DNA from: Streptomyces sp. NBC_00620
GTDB lineage: Bacteria; Actinomycetota; Actinomycetes; Streptomycetales; Streptomycetaceae
Reading direction: 5' to 3'
DNA length: 64,000 nt
NCBI RefSeq assembly: GCF_026341825.1
Contig: NZ_JAPENY010000002.1
Span: 496,001-560,000, forward strand
Positions 37,083 through 45,924 of this stretch are shown here, in pieces (positions within the stretch are counted from its first letter, which is position 1; the number at the start of each line of letters is the position of its first letter). Under the pieces are notes generated by a model. It saw only the letters and a list, made by a program, of their open reading frames with translations, made no database searches and had not been told where the DNA came from. A program made the position numbers and the translations under genes.

Positions 37083-38030
37083 GTGACGGCCGTCGAATCC
37101 CGTCCACCGGGGGTGCTCGGGACGAGCAGCAGCCCAAAACATCGGCCGTTCGGGGCCCGTGTCATGGCTTTCGTGGCGTTGACCAAGCCACGAATCATCG
37201 AGCTACTGCTGATCACCACCGTCCCGGTGATGTTCCTGGCCCAGCAGGGGGTGCCCGACCTGAAGCTGGTGCTCCTCACCTGCCTCGGCGGCTACCTCTC
37301 GGCGGGCGGCGCCAACGCGCTCAACATGTACATCGACCGGGACATCGACGCGCTGATGGACCGGACCTCACAGCGCCCGCTGGTCACCGGCATGGTCAGC
37401 CCGCGTGAGTGCCTGGCCTTCGGCCTCTCGCTCGCCGTGGTCTCCACGCTCCTGTTCGGCCTGACGGTCAACTGGCTCTCGGCCTGGCTCTCCCTCGGCG
37501 CGCTCCTCTTCTACGTGGTCGTCTACACGATGATCCTCAAGCGTCGTACATCGCAGAACATCGTCTGGGGCGGCATCGCCGGCTGCATGCCCGTTCTCAT
37601 CGGCTGGTCGGCGGTGACCAACTCGATGTCGTGGGCCCCGGTCATCCTCTTCCTCGTCATGTTCTTCTGGACGCCGCCGCACTACTGGCCGCTGTCGATG
37701 AAGGTGAAGGACGACTACGCGCGCGTGGGCGTGCCGATGCTTCCGGTCGTCGCCTCCAACAAGGTGGTCGCCCGGCAGATCGTCCTCTACAGCTGGGTGA
37801 TGGTCGCCGTCTCGCTGCTGCTCACCCCGCTCGGCTACACCGGCTGGTTCTACACGGCGGTCGCCCTGGTGGCCGGCGGCTGGTGGCTGTGGGAGGCGCA
37901 CGCGCTGCAGAACCGCGCCAAGGGCGAGGCGACGGGCGGCAAGCTCAAGGAGATGCGGCTGTTCCACTGGTCCATCACCTATGTGTCGCTGCTGTTCGTG
38001 GCGGTCGCGGTGGATCCCTTCCTCCGTTAG
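37083..38030 (+). CDS. ctaB: Protohaem IX farnesyltransferase (haem O synthase)
   Basis: This membrane prenyltransferase converts haem B to haem O, the first step to haem A for cytochrome c oxidase. The 315-residue product has about nine transmembrane segments and the diagnostic loop ANALNMYIDRDIDALMDRT with its Asp pairs. The GTG at 37083 is chosen because AGGGG lies five bases upstream and matches the conserved VTAVESRP start; GTG 37077 or ATG 37062 are alternatives. It diverges from tkt. A 19-bp terminator follows. Confidence 0.95.
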   Translation: MTAVESRPPGVLGTSSSPKHRPFGARVMAFVALTKPRIIELLLITTVPVMFLAQQGVPDLKLVLLTCLGGYLSAGGANALNMYIDRDIDALMDRTSQRPLVTGMVSPRECLAFGLSLAVVSTLLFGLTVNWLSAWLSLGALLFYVVVYTMILKRRTSQNIVWGGIAGCMPVLIGWSAVTNSMSWAPVILFLVMFFWTPPHYWPLSMKVKDDYARVGVPMLPVVASNKVVARQIVLYSWVMVAVSLLLTPLGYTGWFYTAVALVAGGWWLWEAHALQNRAKGEATGGKLKEMRLFHWSITYVSLLFVAVAVDPFLR

Positions 38031-38055
38031 GCCCATCTCTTCCGTTAGGCCCATC
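38023..38055. repeat. Tandem duplication at the ctaB stop codon
   Basis: TCCGTTAGGCCCATC occurs at 38023-38037 and again at 38041-38055, period 18. The first copy contains the TAG stop of ctaB, so the second copy repeats it out of gene. Confidence 0.9.
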
Positions 38056-38063
38056 CGGGATTT

Positions 38064-38107
38064 CGACGGGCGGGGTGCGTGGTCAAGGCCACGCACCCCG
38101 CCCGTCG
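38064..38107 (+). terminator. Strong hairpin terminator after ctaB
   Basis: A perfect 19-bp stem (38064-38082 with 38089-38107) closes a six-base loop TCAAGG. Stem and placement are typical of Streptomyces terminators. Confidence 0.9.
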
Positions 38108-38140
38108 CCGTTTGATCTACCCGTCGGTAGCATCCTGGCC

Positions 38141-38497
38141 ATGGCAGACACGCAGCAGGTTGACGAGGGCACCGACGCCAAGCAGGCCGCCAAGGCCGAG
38201 CGCAGGGCCGCCAAGCTCGCCAAGGAGATCGCCGCCTTCGCCGAGAAGCACGGCGGGGCCGAAGGCCATGTGGAGTACATCGGGCAGCGCGGCGCCCGGA
38301 TCGTGCTCGTCGGTGCGGACGGTGGCTGGGGCGACCTCGTGGCTCCCGCGTACGCGATCGCCGAGCAGGCCGTGAAGAAGGCCGGAATCACTGTTCATGA
38401 AGAGTTCGACGGCGAGTTCGCGGCGAAGGTGAAGACGGGGCCGTACGAGTGGAAGCGGATGGCGGGAATCCAGCTCGGGGCTCCCAGCAACGGTTGA
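38141..38497 (+). CDS. Small conserved protein, function unknown
   Basis: This 118-residue soluble protein has a charged, Ala/Lys-rich N-terminal helix (AKQAAKAERRAAKLAKEIAA) and a compact C-terminal region (ARIVLVGADGGWGDLVAPAY, then GPYEWKRMAG). The ATG at 38141 lies 34 bases after the ctaB terminator, so it has its own promoter, possibly in that short gap. Its GC3 is typical of genes here. I do not recognise a function; similar proteins lie in this position in other streptomycetes, from memory. Confidence 0.82.
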   Translation: MADTQQVDEGTDAKQAAKAERRAAKLAKEIAAFAEKHGGAEGHVEYIGQRGARIVLVGADGGWGDLVAPAYAIAEQAVKKAGITVHEEFDGEFAAKVKTGPYEWKRMAGIQLGAPSNG

Positions 38498-38514
38498 ACC
38501 AGGCCTCAGGTGCA

Positions 38515-38580
38515 GCGCCCCGCCAGGGGCGCGGGGAACTGCGCGGCCAGCCACCGACAGCCCGCGGTTTCCGAACCACC
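38515..38580. repeat. Streptomyces dispersed GC-rich intergenic repeat
   Basis: GCGCCCC (38515-38521) pairs with GGGGCGC (38526-38532), followed by GGGGAACTGCGCGGCCAGCC and a run ending in CCCGCGG. I recognise this as the very common Streptomyces intergenic repeat. It occupies most of the 203-bp gap before the amidohydrolase gene, which otherwise holds nothing visible. Confidence 0.75.
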
Positions 38581-38700
38581 GCCACTCCCGAACGGCAGAA
38601 ACAGCGGAGCGTCTTCGCACGGGGTGTGTGCAAGCAACACCTGATACCCGGTTCACCCGTTAGGACCTGAGAAGGCACGGTCCAGTCGCGGGGAGTCCGG

Positions 38701-39807
38701 ATGATCGAAACGCCGTCCCTGGTGGACCAGTACTGCCACGGCGTACTGAGGACGGAGCTGGGCCTCGGTACCTTCGAGGCCCACCTCGCCAGGACCGAGG
38801 GCCCGCCCGCTCCGGGCACCACCTTCTTCGACACCCAGACCGGTTTCGCCGTACGCCGCTGGTGTCCGCCGCTGCTCGGCCTGGAGCCGCACTGTCCGCC
38901 CGCCCGCTATCTCGCCCGGCGTCGCGAACTCGGCGTACTGGAGTCGGGCCGCAGGCTGCTGCGCGGCAGTGGCATCACGACGTATCTCGTCGACACCGGG
39001 CTGCCCGGCGATCTGACAGGACCCGGCGAAATGGCCACCGCGGGCGCGGCCGACGCGCATGAGATCGTCCGGCTCGAGCTGCTGGCCGAACAGGTCGCCG
39101 ACACCTCCGGCACGGTCGAGTCCTTTCTCGCCAATCTCGCGGAGTCCGTCCACGGTGCCGCCGCGAACGCCGTGGCCTTCACCTCGGTGGCGGGAGTACG
39201 GCACGGCCTGGCGCTCGCGCCCGAGCCGCCGGGGCCGGGAGAGGTACGGGGCGCGGCGGGGCGCTGGCTCGCCCGGCGCCGGGTGGGCGGGGCGCTCAGC
39301 GACCCGGTGCTGCTCAGACACCTGCTGTGGATCGCGATCGCCTCAGGCCTGCCGCTCCAGCTCCATGCCGGACTCGGCGAACCGGGCCTGCGCATCGACC
39401 GCACCGACCCCGTCCTGCTCACCGACTTCGCCCGCGCCACGGCCGGGCTCGGCACCGATCTGGTCCTCCTGCACGGCTACCCGTACCACCGGCACGCGGC
39501 GCACCTCGCCGGGGTCTTCCCGCATGTGTACGCCGACCTGGGCGCCGCGCTGGTGCGCACCGGAGCGCGGGCAGCGGCCGTGTTCTCCGAGATCCTGGAA
39601 CTGGCGCCCTTCGGCAAGCTCCTCTTCTCCAGCGGCGCACATGGGCTGCCCGAACTCCATGTGGTCGGGGCACGTCTCTTCCGCGAGGCGCTCGCCCGGG
39701 TGCTCGGCACGTGGGTCGCCGAGGGCGCCTGGTCGCTGGTGGACGCGCAACGGGTGGCGGGGCTCATCGCGGCCGGGAACGCCCGGCGGGTGTACGGGGT
39801 GGAGTGA
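38701..39807 (+). CDS. Amidohydrolase-family metal-dependent hydrolase
   Basis: This 368-residue protein resembles the amidohydrolase_2 TIM-barrel group. Metal-site candidates are the N-terminal DQYCHGVLR, LQLHAGLGEPG near residue 220, and LLHGYPYHRHAAHLAG near residue 258. The C-terminal SSGAHGLPELHVVG replaces the usual SDxxxxP and may alter the site. Substrate is unknown. It is followed 19 bp later by a nucleotidyltransferase gene and may be co-transcribed. ATG 38701 is the first plausible start. Confidence 0.8.
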   Translation: MIETPSLVDQYCHGVLRTELGLGTFEAHLARTEGPPAPGTTFFDTQTGFAVRRWCPPLLGLEPHCPPARYLARRRELGVLESGRRLLRGSGITTYLVDTGLPGDLTGPGEMATAGAADAHEIVRLELLAEQVADTSGTVESFLANLAESVHGAAANAVAFTSVAGVRHGLALAPEPPGPGEVRGAAGRWLARRRVGGALSDPVLLRHLLWIAIASGLPLQLHAGLGEPGLRIDRTDPVLLTDFARATAGLGTDLVLLHGYPYHRHAAHLAGVFPHVYADLGAALVRTGARAAAVFSEILELAPFGKLLFSSGAHGLPELHVVGARLFREALARVLGTWVAEGAWSLVDAQRVAGLIAAGNARRVYGVE

Positions 39808-39826
39808 GCCCTCCAGACTCGCTCTC

Positions 39827-40597
39827 ATGACCGACGCCGCCGACGCCACGGCCCGCCTGCTGGACCGCTTCCTGACCGAGCTGCGCGCCCTAACTCCCGT
39901 CGCTCTGTGGGTGCACGGCTCGCTCGCCGGGGGTGACTACCAGGAGGGCCGCAGCGACCTGGACCTGATCGCCGTCCTGGAGGATCCCGTCTCGCTCGCC
40001 ACGATACGGAGGCTGGTGCGGCTGCACCGACGACTGCGCGTCGACGAGCCGCTCGCCGTGAAGCTGCACTGCAGCTACATGACCCCCGACACCATGGCCG
40101 GTGACGAGCGCTCGTACATCACCTGGGCGCACAACGTGCTGATGAAACGGCCGGTCACCCCCGTCACCCGACGCGAACTGCACGCCTTCGGACTCGTCAT
40201 GCACGGCAAACCGCCCGAGGACCTGCTGCCGCCTGTCCAGGACCGGGAACTCAAGGCCTTCGTCGTACGGGACCAGAAGGAGTTCTGGCGGCCCGCGGTG
40301 GACAAGGCCCGGCTCTGGGAGCAGGACGTGTGGGTCGACCTCGGGATGGTCACCTTCGCGCGGGCGACCGTCACCCTGCGGGAGGGGCGGCTGATCTCCA
40401 AAGGGGAAGCCCTGGACCTGCTGCCGGGACTGGGCGCGCCCCTCGAGCTGGTCGAGGACATACGACGACGGCGGTACGGGGATCCGGGCCCGCACCCCGA
40501 CGCGTGGCCGTCCCGCCGGGCCCAGCTGACCAGGGGCTACCTGGGCCCCGCGATCGACGGCCTGGTCACCGCGTACGACGGGTTCACGCGCGCGTGA
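39827..40597 (+). CDS. Nucleotidyltransferase-domain protein (ANT-like)
   Basis: This 256-residue protein has a polymerase-beta-type nucleotidyltransferase fold: WVHGSLAGGDYQ followed by SDLDLIAV gives the GSxxxG...DxD signature near residues 29-48. The C-terminal helical part resembles aminoglycoside adenylyltransferases. The ATG at 39827 follows 19 bp after the amidohydrolase stop. It could modify an aminoglycoside or another small molecule; the actual substrate is not shown. Its 3' end overlaps ctaA by 14 bases, tail to tail. Confidence 0.82.
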   Translation: MTDAADATARLLDRFLTELRALTPVALWVHGSLAGGDYQEGRSDLDLIAVLEDPVSLATIRRLVRLHRRLRVDEPLAVKLHCSYMTPDTMAGDERSYITWAHNVLMKRPVTPVTRRELHAFGLVMHGKPPEDLLPPVQDRELKAFVVRDQKEFWRPAVDKARLWEQDVWVDLGMVTFARATVTLREGRLISKGEALDLLPGLGAPLELVEDIRRRRYGDPGPHPDAWPSRRAQLTRGYLGPAIDGLVTAYDGFTRA

Positions 40598-41633
40598 GCG
40601 TCGTTTCGGTGGAAGGGCCCGGCACATCCGCCAGGATCTCCGGCCGTTCGCGCAGCGACAGCAGGACCCGCAGGACCCCGATCCACACCAGGCAGGAGCC
40701 GAACATGTGGAGGCCGACCAGGACTTCGGGGAGGTCCGTGAAGTACTGGACGTAACCGATGACGCCCTGCCCGAGGAGGATGAGGAACAGGTCCCGGGTG
40801 CGGTCGAGGGGGCCCTTGGGGGCGTCGACGGCCTTGAGGACGAACCACAGGGCGAAGGCCAGTGTCACGACGATCCAGGCCAGCACCGAATGGAGCTTGG
40901 TGACGTTCTCCCAGTCCAGCGGGATGCGCTCGACCTCGCTCGAGTCGCCGGCGTGCGGGCCCGCGCCGGTGACGACCGTGCCGAGCGCGATCAGCAGGAC
41001 GGTCGCGGCGACCAGCACCCACACCATCTGCTGCACCGGCTTGCCGACGAGGGGGCGCGGCTCGGCGTCGCCCTCGCGGGTGCGCTGCCACATCAGGGTG
41101 GCGACGGCGATGAGCGCGGTGGAGAGGAGGAAGTGGGCCGCGACCGTATACGGGTTGAGGCCCACCAGCACGACGATGCCGCCGAGCACCGCGTTGCTCA
41201 TGACGACCCAGAACTGCGTCCAGCCCAGCCGGGTCAGGCCACGCCGGTACGGCTTCCGCGAGCGCGCCGCGATGATCGCCCAGCCGACCGCCGCGCACAG
41301 CACGTACGTCAGCATGCGGTTGCCGAACTCGATGACGCCATGGACGCCCATCGCGCTGGTCGTGGTGAGCGAGTCGTCGGTGCACTTGGGCCAGGTCGGG
41401 CAGCCGAGGCCCGAACCCGTCAGCCGTACGGCACCGCCGGTGACCACGATCACCACCGCCATGACGAGCGCGGCCAGAGCCGCCCGCCGCACCGTCCCCT
41501 TCGTCGGGGTCCAGCGTTCGGCGATGAAGGCGAGCGGGTTGCGCACGGCGGCTACGGCGTCGGCTCGGGTCACGTTTGGCACGGGCTCCATGCTAGGCGG
41601 GGGCTTGTGCATGAATTCACGCGGGGTGGGCAT
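40584..41633 (-). CDS. ctaA: Haem A synthase
   Basis: This COX15/CtaA protein oxidises haem O to haem A. The 349-residue polypeptide has eight predicted membrane helices, the Cys pair in GLGCPTWPKC, the HGVIEFGNRM segment with haem-binding His and conserved Glu, and later KLHSVLAW and GLHMFGS with further haem ligands. The start at ATG 41633 is uncertain: ATG 41612 and ATG 41591 (MEPVPNV) are in frame, and none has a strong ribosome-binding site. It is separated from ctaB by about 2.5 kb, yet completes the same pathway. Confidence 0.93.
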   Translation of the reverse strand: MPTPREFMHKPPPSMEPVPNVTRADAVAAVRNPLAFIAERWTPTKGTVRRAALAALVMAVVIVVTGGAVRLTGSGLGCPTWPKCTDDSLTTTSAMGVHGVIEFGNRMLTYVLCAAVGWAIIAARSRKPYRRGLTRLGWTQFWVVMSNAVLGGIVVLVGLNPYTVAAHFLLSTALIAVATLMWQRTREGDAEPRPLVGKPVQQMVWVLVAATVLLIALGTVVTGAGPHAGDSSEVERIPLDWENVTKLHSVLAWIVVTLAFALWFVLKAVDAPKGPLDRTRDLFLILLGQGVIGYVQYFTDLPEVLVGLHMFGSCLVWIGVLRVLLSLRERPEILADVPGPSTETTLTRA

Positions 41634-41687
41634 GTCCGGACAGATCGCGTGCTCGGCTCTTGGGCCGGCTCTTGGACCGGATGACGG

Positions 41688-44408
41688 CTACGTGTGCGTG
41701 GGTGTCCCGCCCCCGATCGCGTCCTTGATGTCCTGCGCACGGGTGCGGAAGTCCGCCGCCCGCTGCGCGTCCGTGGTGCACAGGGCCAGCCGCTCGTACA
41801 CGGCGCTCAGTGAGGGATGGACGTCGCCCAGCCGTCCGCGGATGATGCGCTCCGCTTCGTGCAGGGTGTCCTGCGCGCCCGGTCGGTCACCGGCGGTGAG
41901 CAGCACGGGGCCCAGTCGGGAGAGCGTCTTGGCCCGGTAGTGGTGCCCGCGTCCGTATCGCGCGACGTAGATGCCTTCGGCCTCGCGCAGCGTCCGCAGG
42001 GCCTGTGCCGTCCGGCCCTGCGCATGTTGCAGGGAGCCCAGCTTGTTGAGGCAGGCGGCGTATTTGTGGTCCTCGGCCTCGCGACGCTTGCGGTGCAGCT
42101 CGACGACAGGGGCCAGCAACTCGGCGGCTTCCCGCAGGCGTGCACGTGAGTCCTGGCGCAGGCGCCGCCACAGCAACGGGTTGTAGGTGTCGCGGGCGCG
42201 GGCACGGAGTTCCTCGCCCTGGCGGCGGCGTACGTCCGCGAGGAACTTGGCGACCTGGGAGGTCTCGAAGTCGTCGGCGCCGCGGTTCGCCCGGAAGGCC
42301 GAGAGTGCTTCGGACAGCTCCCGCTCGGCGGTCTCCAGATCGCCGCGGTCCTGCGCCACGATGCCGGTGTCACGCCGGAGCATGGCCCTGAAGACCAGAT
42401 GCTCCCGGGGTTCCTCACTGCCCCGGCGCGGGATCCTGCCGGTGGCTCGCTCGTAGCAGCCGAGCGCCTTGGTGAGCTGGCCGGCGTTCCTGTGGATCAT
42501 GCCGGCCTCCTGCTCGGCGATGGCCCAGTCGAGCCCGTCCCACTCGGCGCCGTGGCGCTCGTAGATGTCGATCGCCTGTTCCACGGCTTCCAGTGCCTCG
42601 GTGAACTGGGTGTCCTCGCGCAGAATGCCGCCGAGCTGCCTGAGGCACTGCGCCCGCAACGGGAGGAAGGCGGGATCGTCCAGCCGCTGCAGACACTGGT
42701 CCAGTGCCAGTCGGCACTGCGCCTCGGCGTCGTCGAGGTGCGCCAGCAGATAGTGCTGGCGGGCCACGGCGAGCTGCGCGGTGGCGAGCCCCAGGGCGTC
42801 GTCCTGGAGGGTTTCGCGGAGTGCCGCCTCCTTCTCGAAGTACTCCAGGGCGTGCACCCAGTCGCAGCGGTGCTCCTGGTAGACACCGACGCGGTGCAGC
42901 AGCCTGGCCAGGGCCTTGGGGTCGCGGGCCGCCCCGTACTCCTGGTCGTCCGTGTCGGCTCCCCACACCAGCTCGGCCGACACCGCCTCGACATGCGGCA
43001 TCAACGTCTCACAGGCGGCACGCTCGTCCAGCAGCTCGGGCGCCCTGGGGAACGCGGCTTCCAGCAGTTGGACCGCGGACTGTGACCAGAGCAGCCTGGC
43101 CTGGGTGTCCATGCCCTCACGGACGAAGAACTGGACCTGCGGATGCATGGCGTAGATGACGCTGGCCACCCGGCTGTCCCCGCTGCGGCTGAGCAGCGAG
43201 TGGTTGGACAGGCGCCGGACCACCCGGTTGAAAGCGGCCTGGTCCTCCATCACTTCCCTCAAGGGCGAGGGGATCACCAGGGGATGGCGCAGCAGCATGT
43301 CCTGCCGTACGTCCTCCGACGCGAGGAAGGAGCACAGCCGCATGAGGTCCTCGGCGACCGGCTCGGCGGAGACGATCCGTTCGATCGAGAGCCGGAAGGT
43401 GGCTGCGGCGCTGCTGACGGGATGGCCGGGGAGCCGGCGCAGATACTCCTTCACGGAGATCTCGGCATCCGCGATGTACGCCCCCGCCTGGTCCAGGGCG
43501 AGGGGCAGCCAGTGCAGTTGGGTGCCCAGCTCGACCAGCGCCCTCTCGTCGTCCTCGGCGCCGATCCGCTTGCTGAGGAGGGCGAGTCCGTCGTCCGCGT
43601 TCAGGTCGGGCAGCGCGATCCGCTCGACCGAGTGGGCGGGGAGGTTCTCCCAGCCCTCGCGCCGCTGCGTGGTGATGAGTACTTCCCCGTGTCCCGTCCT
43701 GGGCAGGAGTGAGGGCCGCGCGTCGTTCGTCTGCTCGTTCAGCGGGCCCAGGCTGTCGTCCTGCGCGTCGTCGTAGACGAGGACCCAGCCGGGGGTGTCG
43801 CGCAGCCGTCCCCAGAGCCGGTTGAGCATCACGCTCTTGGAGTTGTGCTCCGGTATACCCAGACACGCGGCGAGTTCCAGCAACTCGCCCATGAGCCGTT
43901 CGTAACTGGAGGCGTGGAGCCACCAGACGAGCGAGCGGTGCTGCCGCAGGCGGCCGTCGGCATACGCGGCGGCCAGCTGGGTCTTGCCCAGCCCGGCCCG
44001 TCCGTGCACCACGCAGACCCGCATTCCACTGTTGCGCTCCCTCGGCCTCAACGCCTCTGAGACCGCCTTGAGTTCGTCGCTACGACCGGTGAAGTAGCGC
44101 GACAGGGTGGGGAGATTGGGCGGAGGTACGTACATCGGGTCATGGTCCGCGCTGCCAATGGCGGAGGGGCCGGGGCGGGAGCGATGCACGAAGTAACCGG
44201 AAATCGCCGAAACGCCGCCCAGGGCACCGGCACTTGAGGCCAGGAATATCAGGGGGGTGCCATGAGTGTCCTGCGCGAGAACGGACAAAAAAACCGCCCC
44301 TGCCCCGGTCAGGGAGCTGAGAGCGGTGTTGAAGCGACGCCGGGCTACGAGTGAGCCGTTGCGGTCGCCTAATGCCCAAGGCATCACCCGTATCGTCCGT
44401 ATCGCCAT
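41688..44408 (-). CDS. Membrane-anchored NB-ARC/STAND ATPase with TPR repeats
   Basis: The 906-residue protein starts at ATG 44408 (GGGGGG four bases upstream). An N-terminal hairpin of two membrane segments (about residues 28-45 and 52-73) precedes a STAND-type ATPase: Walker A HGRAGLGKTQ with Lys142, Walker B WVLVYDDAQDD, sensor LITTQR, GLPL-like LPLALDQAGAY, and MHD-like MHPQVQFFV. From about residue 480 the chain is helical with TPR-type repeats (for example LEYFEKEAALRE, ALGCYERATGR, LADVRRRQGEE). Such proteins are signal-sensing switches that oligomerise on binding a ligand. It diverges from the GT4 gene. The ligand and the effector output are not visible; a role in stress or phage sensing is only inference. 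Confidence 0.87.
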   Translation of the reverse strand: MAIRTIRVMPWALGDRNGSLVARRRFNTALSSLTGAGAVFLSVLAQDTHGTPLIFLASSAGALGGVSAISGYFVHRSRPGPSAIGSADHDPMYVPPPNLPTLSRYFTGRSDELKAVSEALRPRERNSGMRVCVVHGRAGLGKTQLAAAYADGRLRQHRSLVWWLHASSYERLMGELLELAACLGIPEHNSKSVMLNRLWGRLRDTPGWVLVYDDAQDDSLGPLNEQTNDARPSLLPRTGHGEVLITTQRREGWENLPAHSVERIALPDLNADDGLALLSKRIGAEDDERALVELGTQLHWLPLALDQAGAYIADAEISVKEYLRRLPGHPVSSAAATFRLSIERIVSAEPVAEDLMRLCSFLASEDVRQDMLLRHPLVIPSPLREVMEDQAAFNRVVRRLSNHSLLSRSGDSRVASVIYAMHPQVQFFVREGMDTQARLLWSQSAVQLLEAAFPRAPELLDERAACETLMPHVEAVSAELVWGADTDDQEYGAARDPKALARLLHRVGVYQEHRCDWVHALEYFEKEAALRETLQDDALGLATAQLAVARQHYLLAHLDDAEAQCRLALDQCLQRLDDPAFLPLRAQCLRQLGGILREDTQFTEALEAVEQAIDIYERHGAEWDGLDWAIAEQEAGMIHRNAGQLTKALGCYERATGRIPRRGSEEPREHLVFRAMLRRDTGIVAQDRGDLETAERELSEALSAFRANRGADDFETSQVAKFLADVRRRQGEELRARARDTYNPLLWRRLRQDSRARLREAAELLAPVVELHRKRREAEDHKYAACLNKLGSLQHAQGRTAQALRTLREAEGIYVARYGRGHHYRAKTLSRLGPVLLTAGDRPGAQDTLHEAERIIRGRLGDVHPSLSAVYERLALCTTDAQRAADFRTRAQDIKDAIGGGTPTHT

Positions 44409-44568
44409 AGTGCCCCCCGGTCGCCGTGCGTGTACTACAGTCCATTGTCCTCGCCGGTGGCGCACGCAACCAGGCAACCGCACGGAACCAAGCCGCGTCT
44501 ATCAGTGTCCTCATCCTGTACTAGTCGTTGATTCTGCGTTTCGGGCATCTACGACTCGCGGAGGCGCG

Positions 44569-45924
44569 GTGGGCCAGCAGCAGGCAGGATCCGATGAGGA
44601 AGCCGATGCCCAGCAGGGGCAGAAGCTGCACATCGGGCTGGTCCACTGGTCGTTCCCACCCGTCGTCGGTGGGGTGGAAACCCATCTCTGGGACTACTCC
44701 AAGGCGTTGGCGCGCCGGGGCCATCGGGTCACCGTGTTCACCGGATCGGTCGGCGCCCATCGGCCGTGTGACGGCGTAAAAGTGATCCGGCACAAGATGC
44801 TCGATCTGTCGGCCGGACATGAGGACAACGAAGCGACTCTGAAGGAGCTGCGCGAATGGTTCCGCAGCCGGCTCACTTCGCCCGGGGACCCCATCCGGCT
44901 GATCCACGGCCACAACCTGCACCACTTCTCCAGCGCCCCCGCACGTGCCCTGAAGGCTCTTCAGAGCGAACTGAACCTCGTACTGCTGCACACCTACCAC
45001 AGCATCTGGCGCACCGACGAGGGTGAGCGGATCGCAAGGGAGTGCGCCGTTTGGGACGTCCATCATGCGGTGTCGGATTTTCTCGTCAAGGAGTGCCGCG
45101 AGGTGCTGCGGCAGGGTGCCAAGCGCACCGATCTGGAAGTGGAACGCACCTATCTGGGGGTGGACACGCGCCAGTACGAGAGCATTCCGGAGGTCGAGGA
45201 AGAGCCCGGTCGTCATCCGGTCGTTCTGCTGCCGGCCCGGCTCATCCCCAACAAGGGCGCCGATGTGGCGATCTTGATGCTGAAGCTCCTCGTCGAGCGT
45301 GCGAAGGGGTGCAGGGGGAAACTGGCGTTGCTGCGTCCTCGGCTGGTCCTCACGGACCCGTTCGAGACGGTCGACTTCCACGGTGAGCGCGGTCAGTTCC
45401 GCGGCAAGCTGTCCAAGCTCGTCGAGGTGTGCGAGCTTTCGGAAGGGCCAGGGCAGGACGTCGAGTTCAGGCCGGCCGGTATTGAGGACATGCGGAAGCT
45501 GTACCAGGAGGCCACCGTCGTGGTGTACCCCTCGCGTTTCGACGAGCCCATGGGCCTCGCCCCCCTGGAGGCGATGTGCGCGGCCCGCCCCGTGGTGGCC
45601 ACCGGTGTGGGAGGCCTGGGTGAAGGCGGCAGCGCACTGGTCACCCCCGACCAGGACGCGGAGAAGCTGGCGTCCCGCCTCGCCGACGAGTTGTGGCCCC
45701 TGCTCACTGAGCCCTCGCTGGCCAGGAAGGCCGGATACATGGCCCGCGAGCACGTCCGCGACCGCTTCGACCTGGAGGAGGTCTACGTCGACCCGATGCT
45801 CGACGAGTACTGGACGCTCCTGGCGACAGGCCCTGGCCCCTACAAAGGGGACACCCGCCAGCCCTCCGGCAGCCCCGAGACCCTCGCCTCGCCCTCCCTG
45901 TCCACTTCCACGGTCAGTCGCTGA
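44569..45924 (+). CDS. GT4-type glycosyltransferase
   Basis: This 451-residue enzyme has the GT-B fold of retaining GT4 transferases. The acceptor domain begins with HWSFPPVVGGVETHLWDYSK (20 residues), the donor domain has LLPARLIPNKGADVAI and the E-x7-E motif as RFDEPMGLAPLEAMCAARPVVA. The GTG at 44569 has GGAGG close upstream. The C-terminal 25 residues (Ser/Pro-rich) lie in the segment that overlaps the convergent hydrolase gene by 85 bp. Substrates are unknown; a glycogen, trehalose or cell-surface role is compatible with the neighbour. Confidence 0.9.
   Translation: MGQQQAGSDEEADAQQGQKLHIGLVHWSFPPVVGGVETHLWDYSKALARRGHRVTVFTGSVGAHRPCDGVKVIRHKMLDLSAGHEDNEATLKELREWFRSRLTSPGDPIRLIHGHNLHHFSSAPARALKALQSELNLVLLHTYHSIWRTDEGERIARECAVWDVHHAVSDFLVKECREVLRQGAKRTDLEVERTYLGVDTRQYESIPEVEEEPGRHPVVLLPARLIPNKGADVAILMLKLLVERAKGCRGKLALLRPRLVLTDPFETVDFHGERGQFRGKLSKLVEVCELSEGPGQDVEFRPAGIEDMRKLYQEATVVVYPSRFDEPMGLAPLEAMCAARPVVATGVGGLGEGGSALVTPDQDAEKLASRLADELWPLLTEPSLARKAGYMAREHVRDRFDLEEVYVDPMLDEYWTLLATGPGPYKGDTRQPSGSPETLASPSLSTSTVSR

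Noticed and set aside
36706..37137. 143-residue minus-strand frame in the tkt-ctaB gap
   Set aside because: Poor GC3 bias, no ribosome-binding site, overlaps the ctaB start and lacks any recognisable motif.
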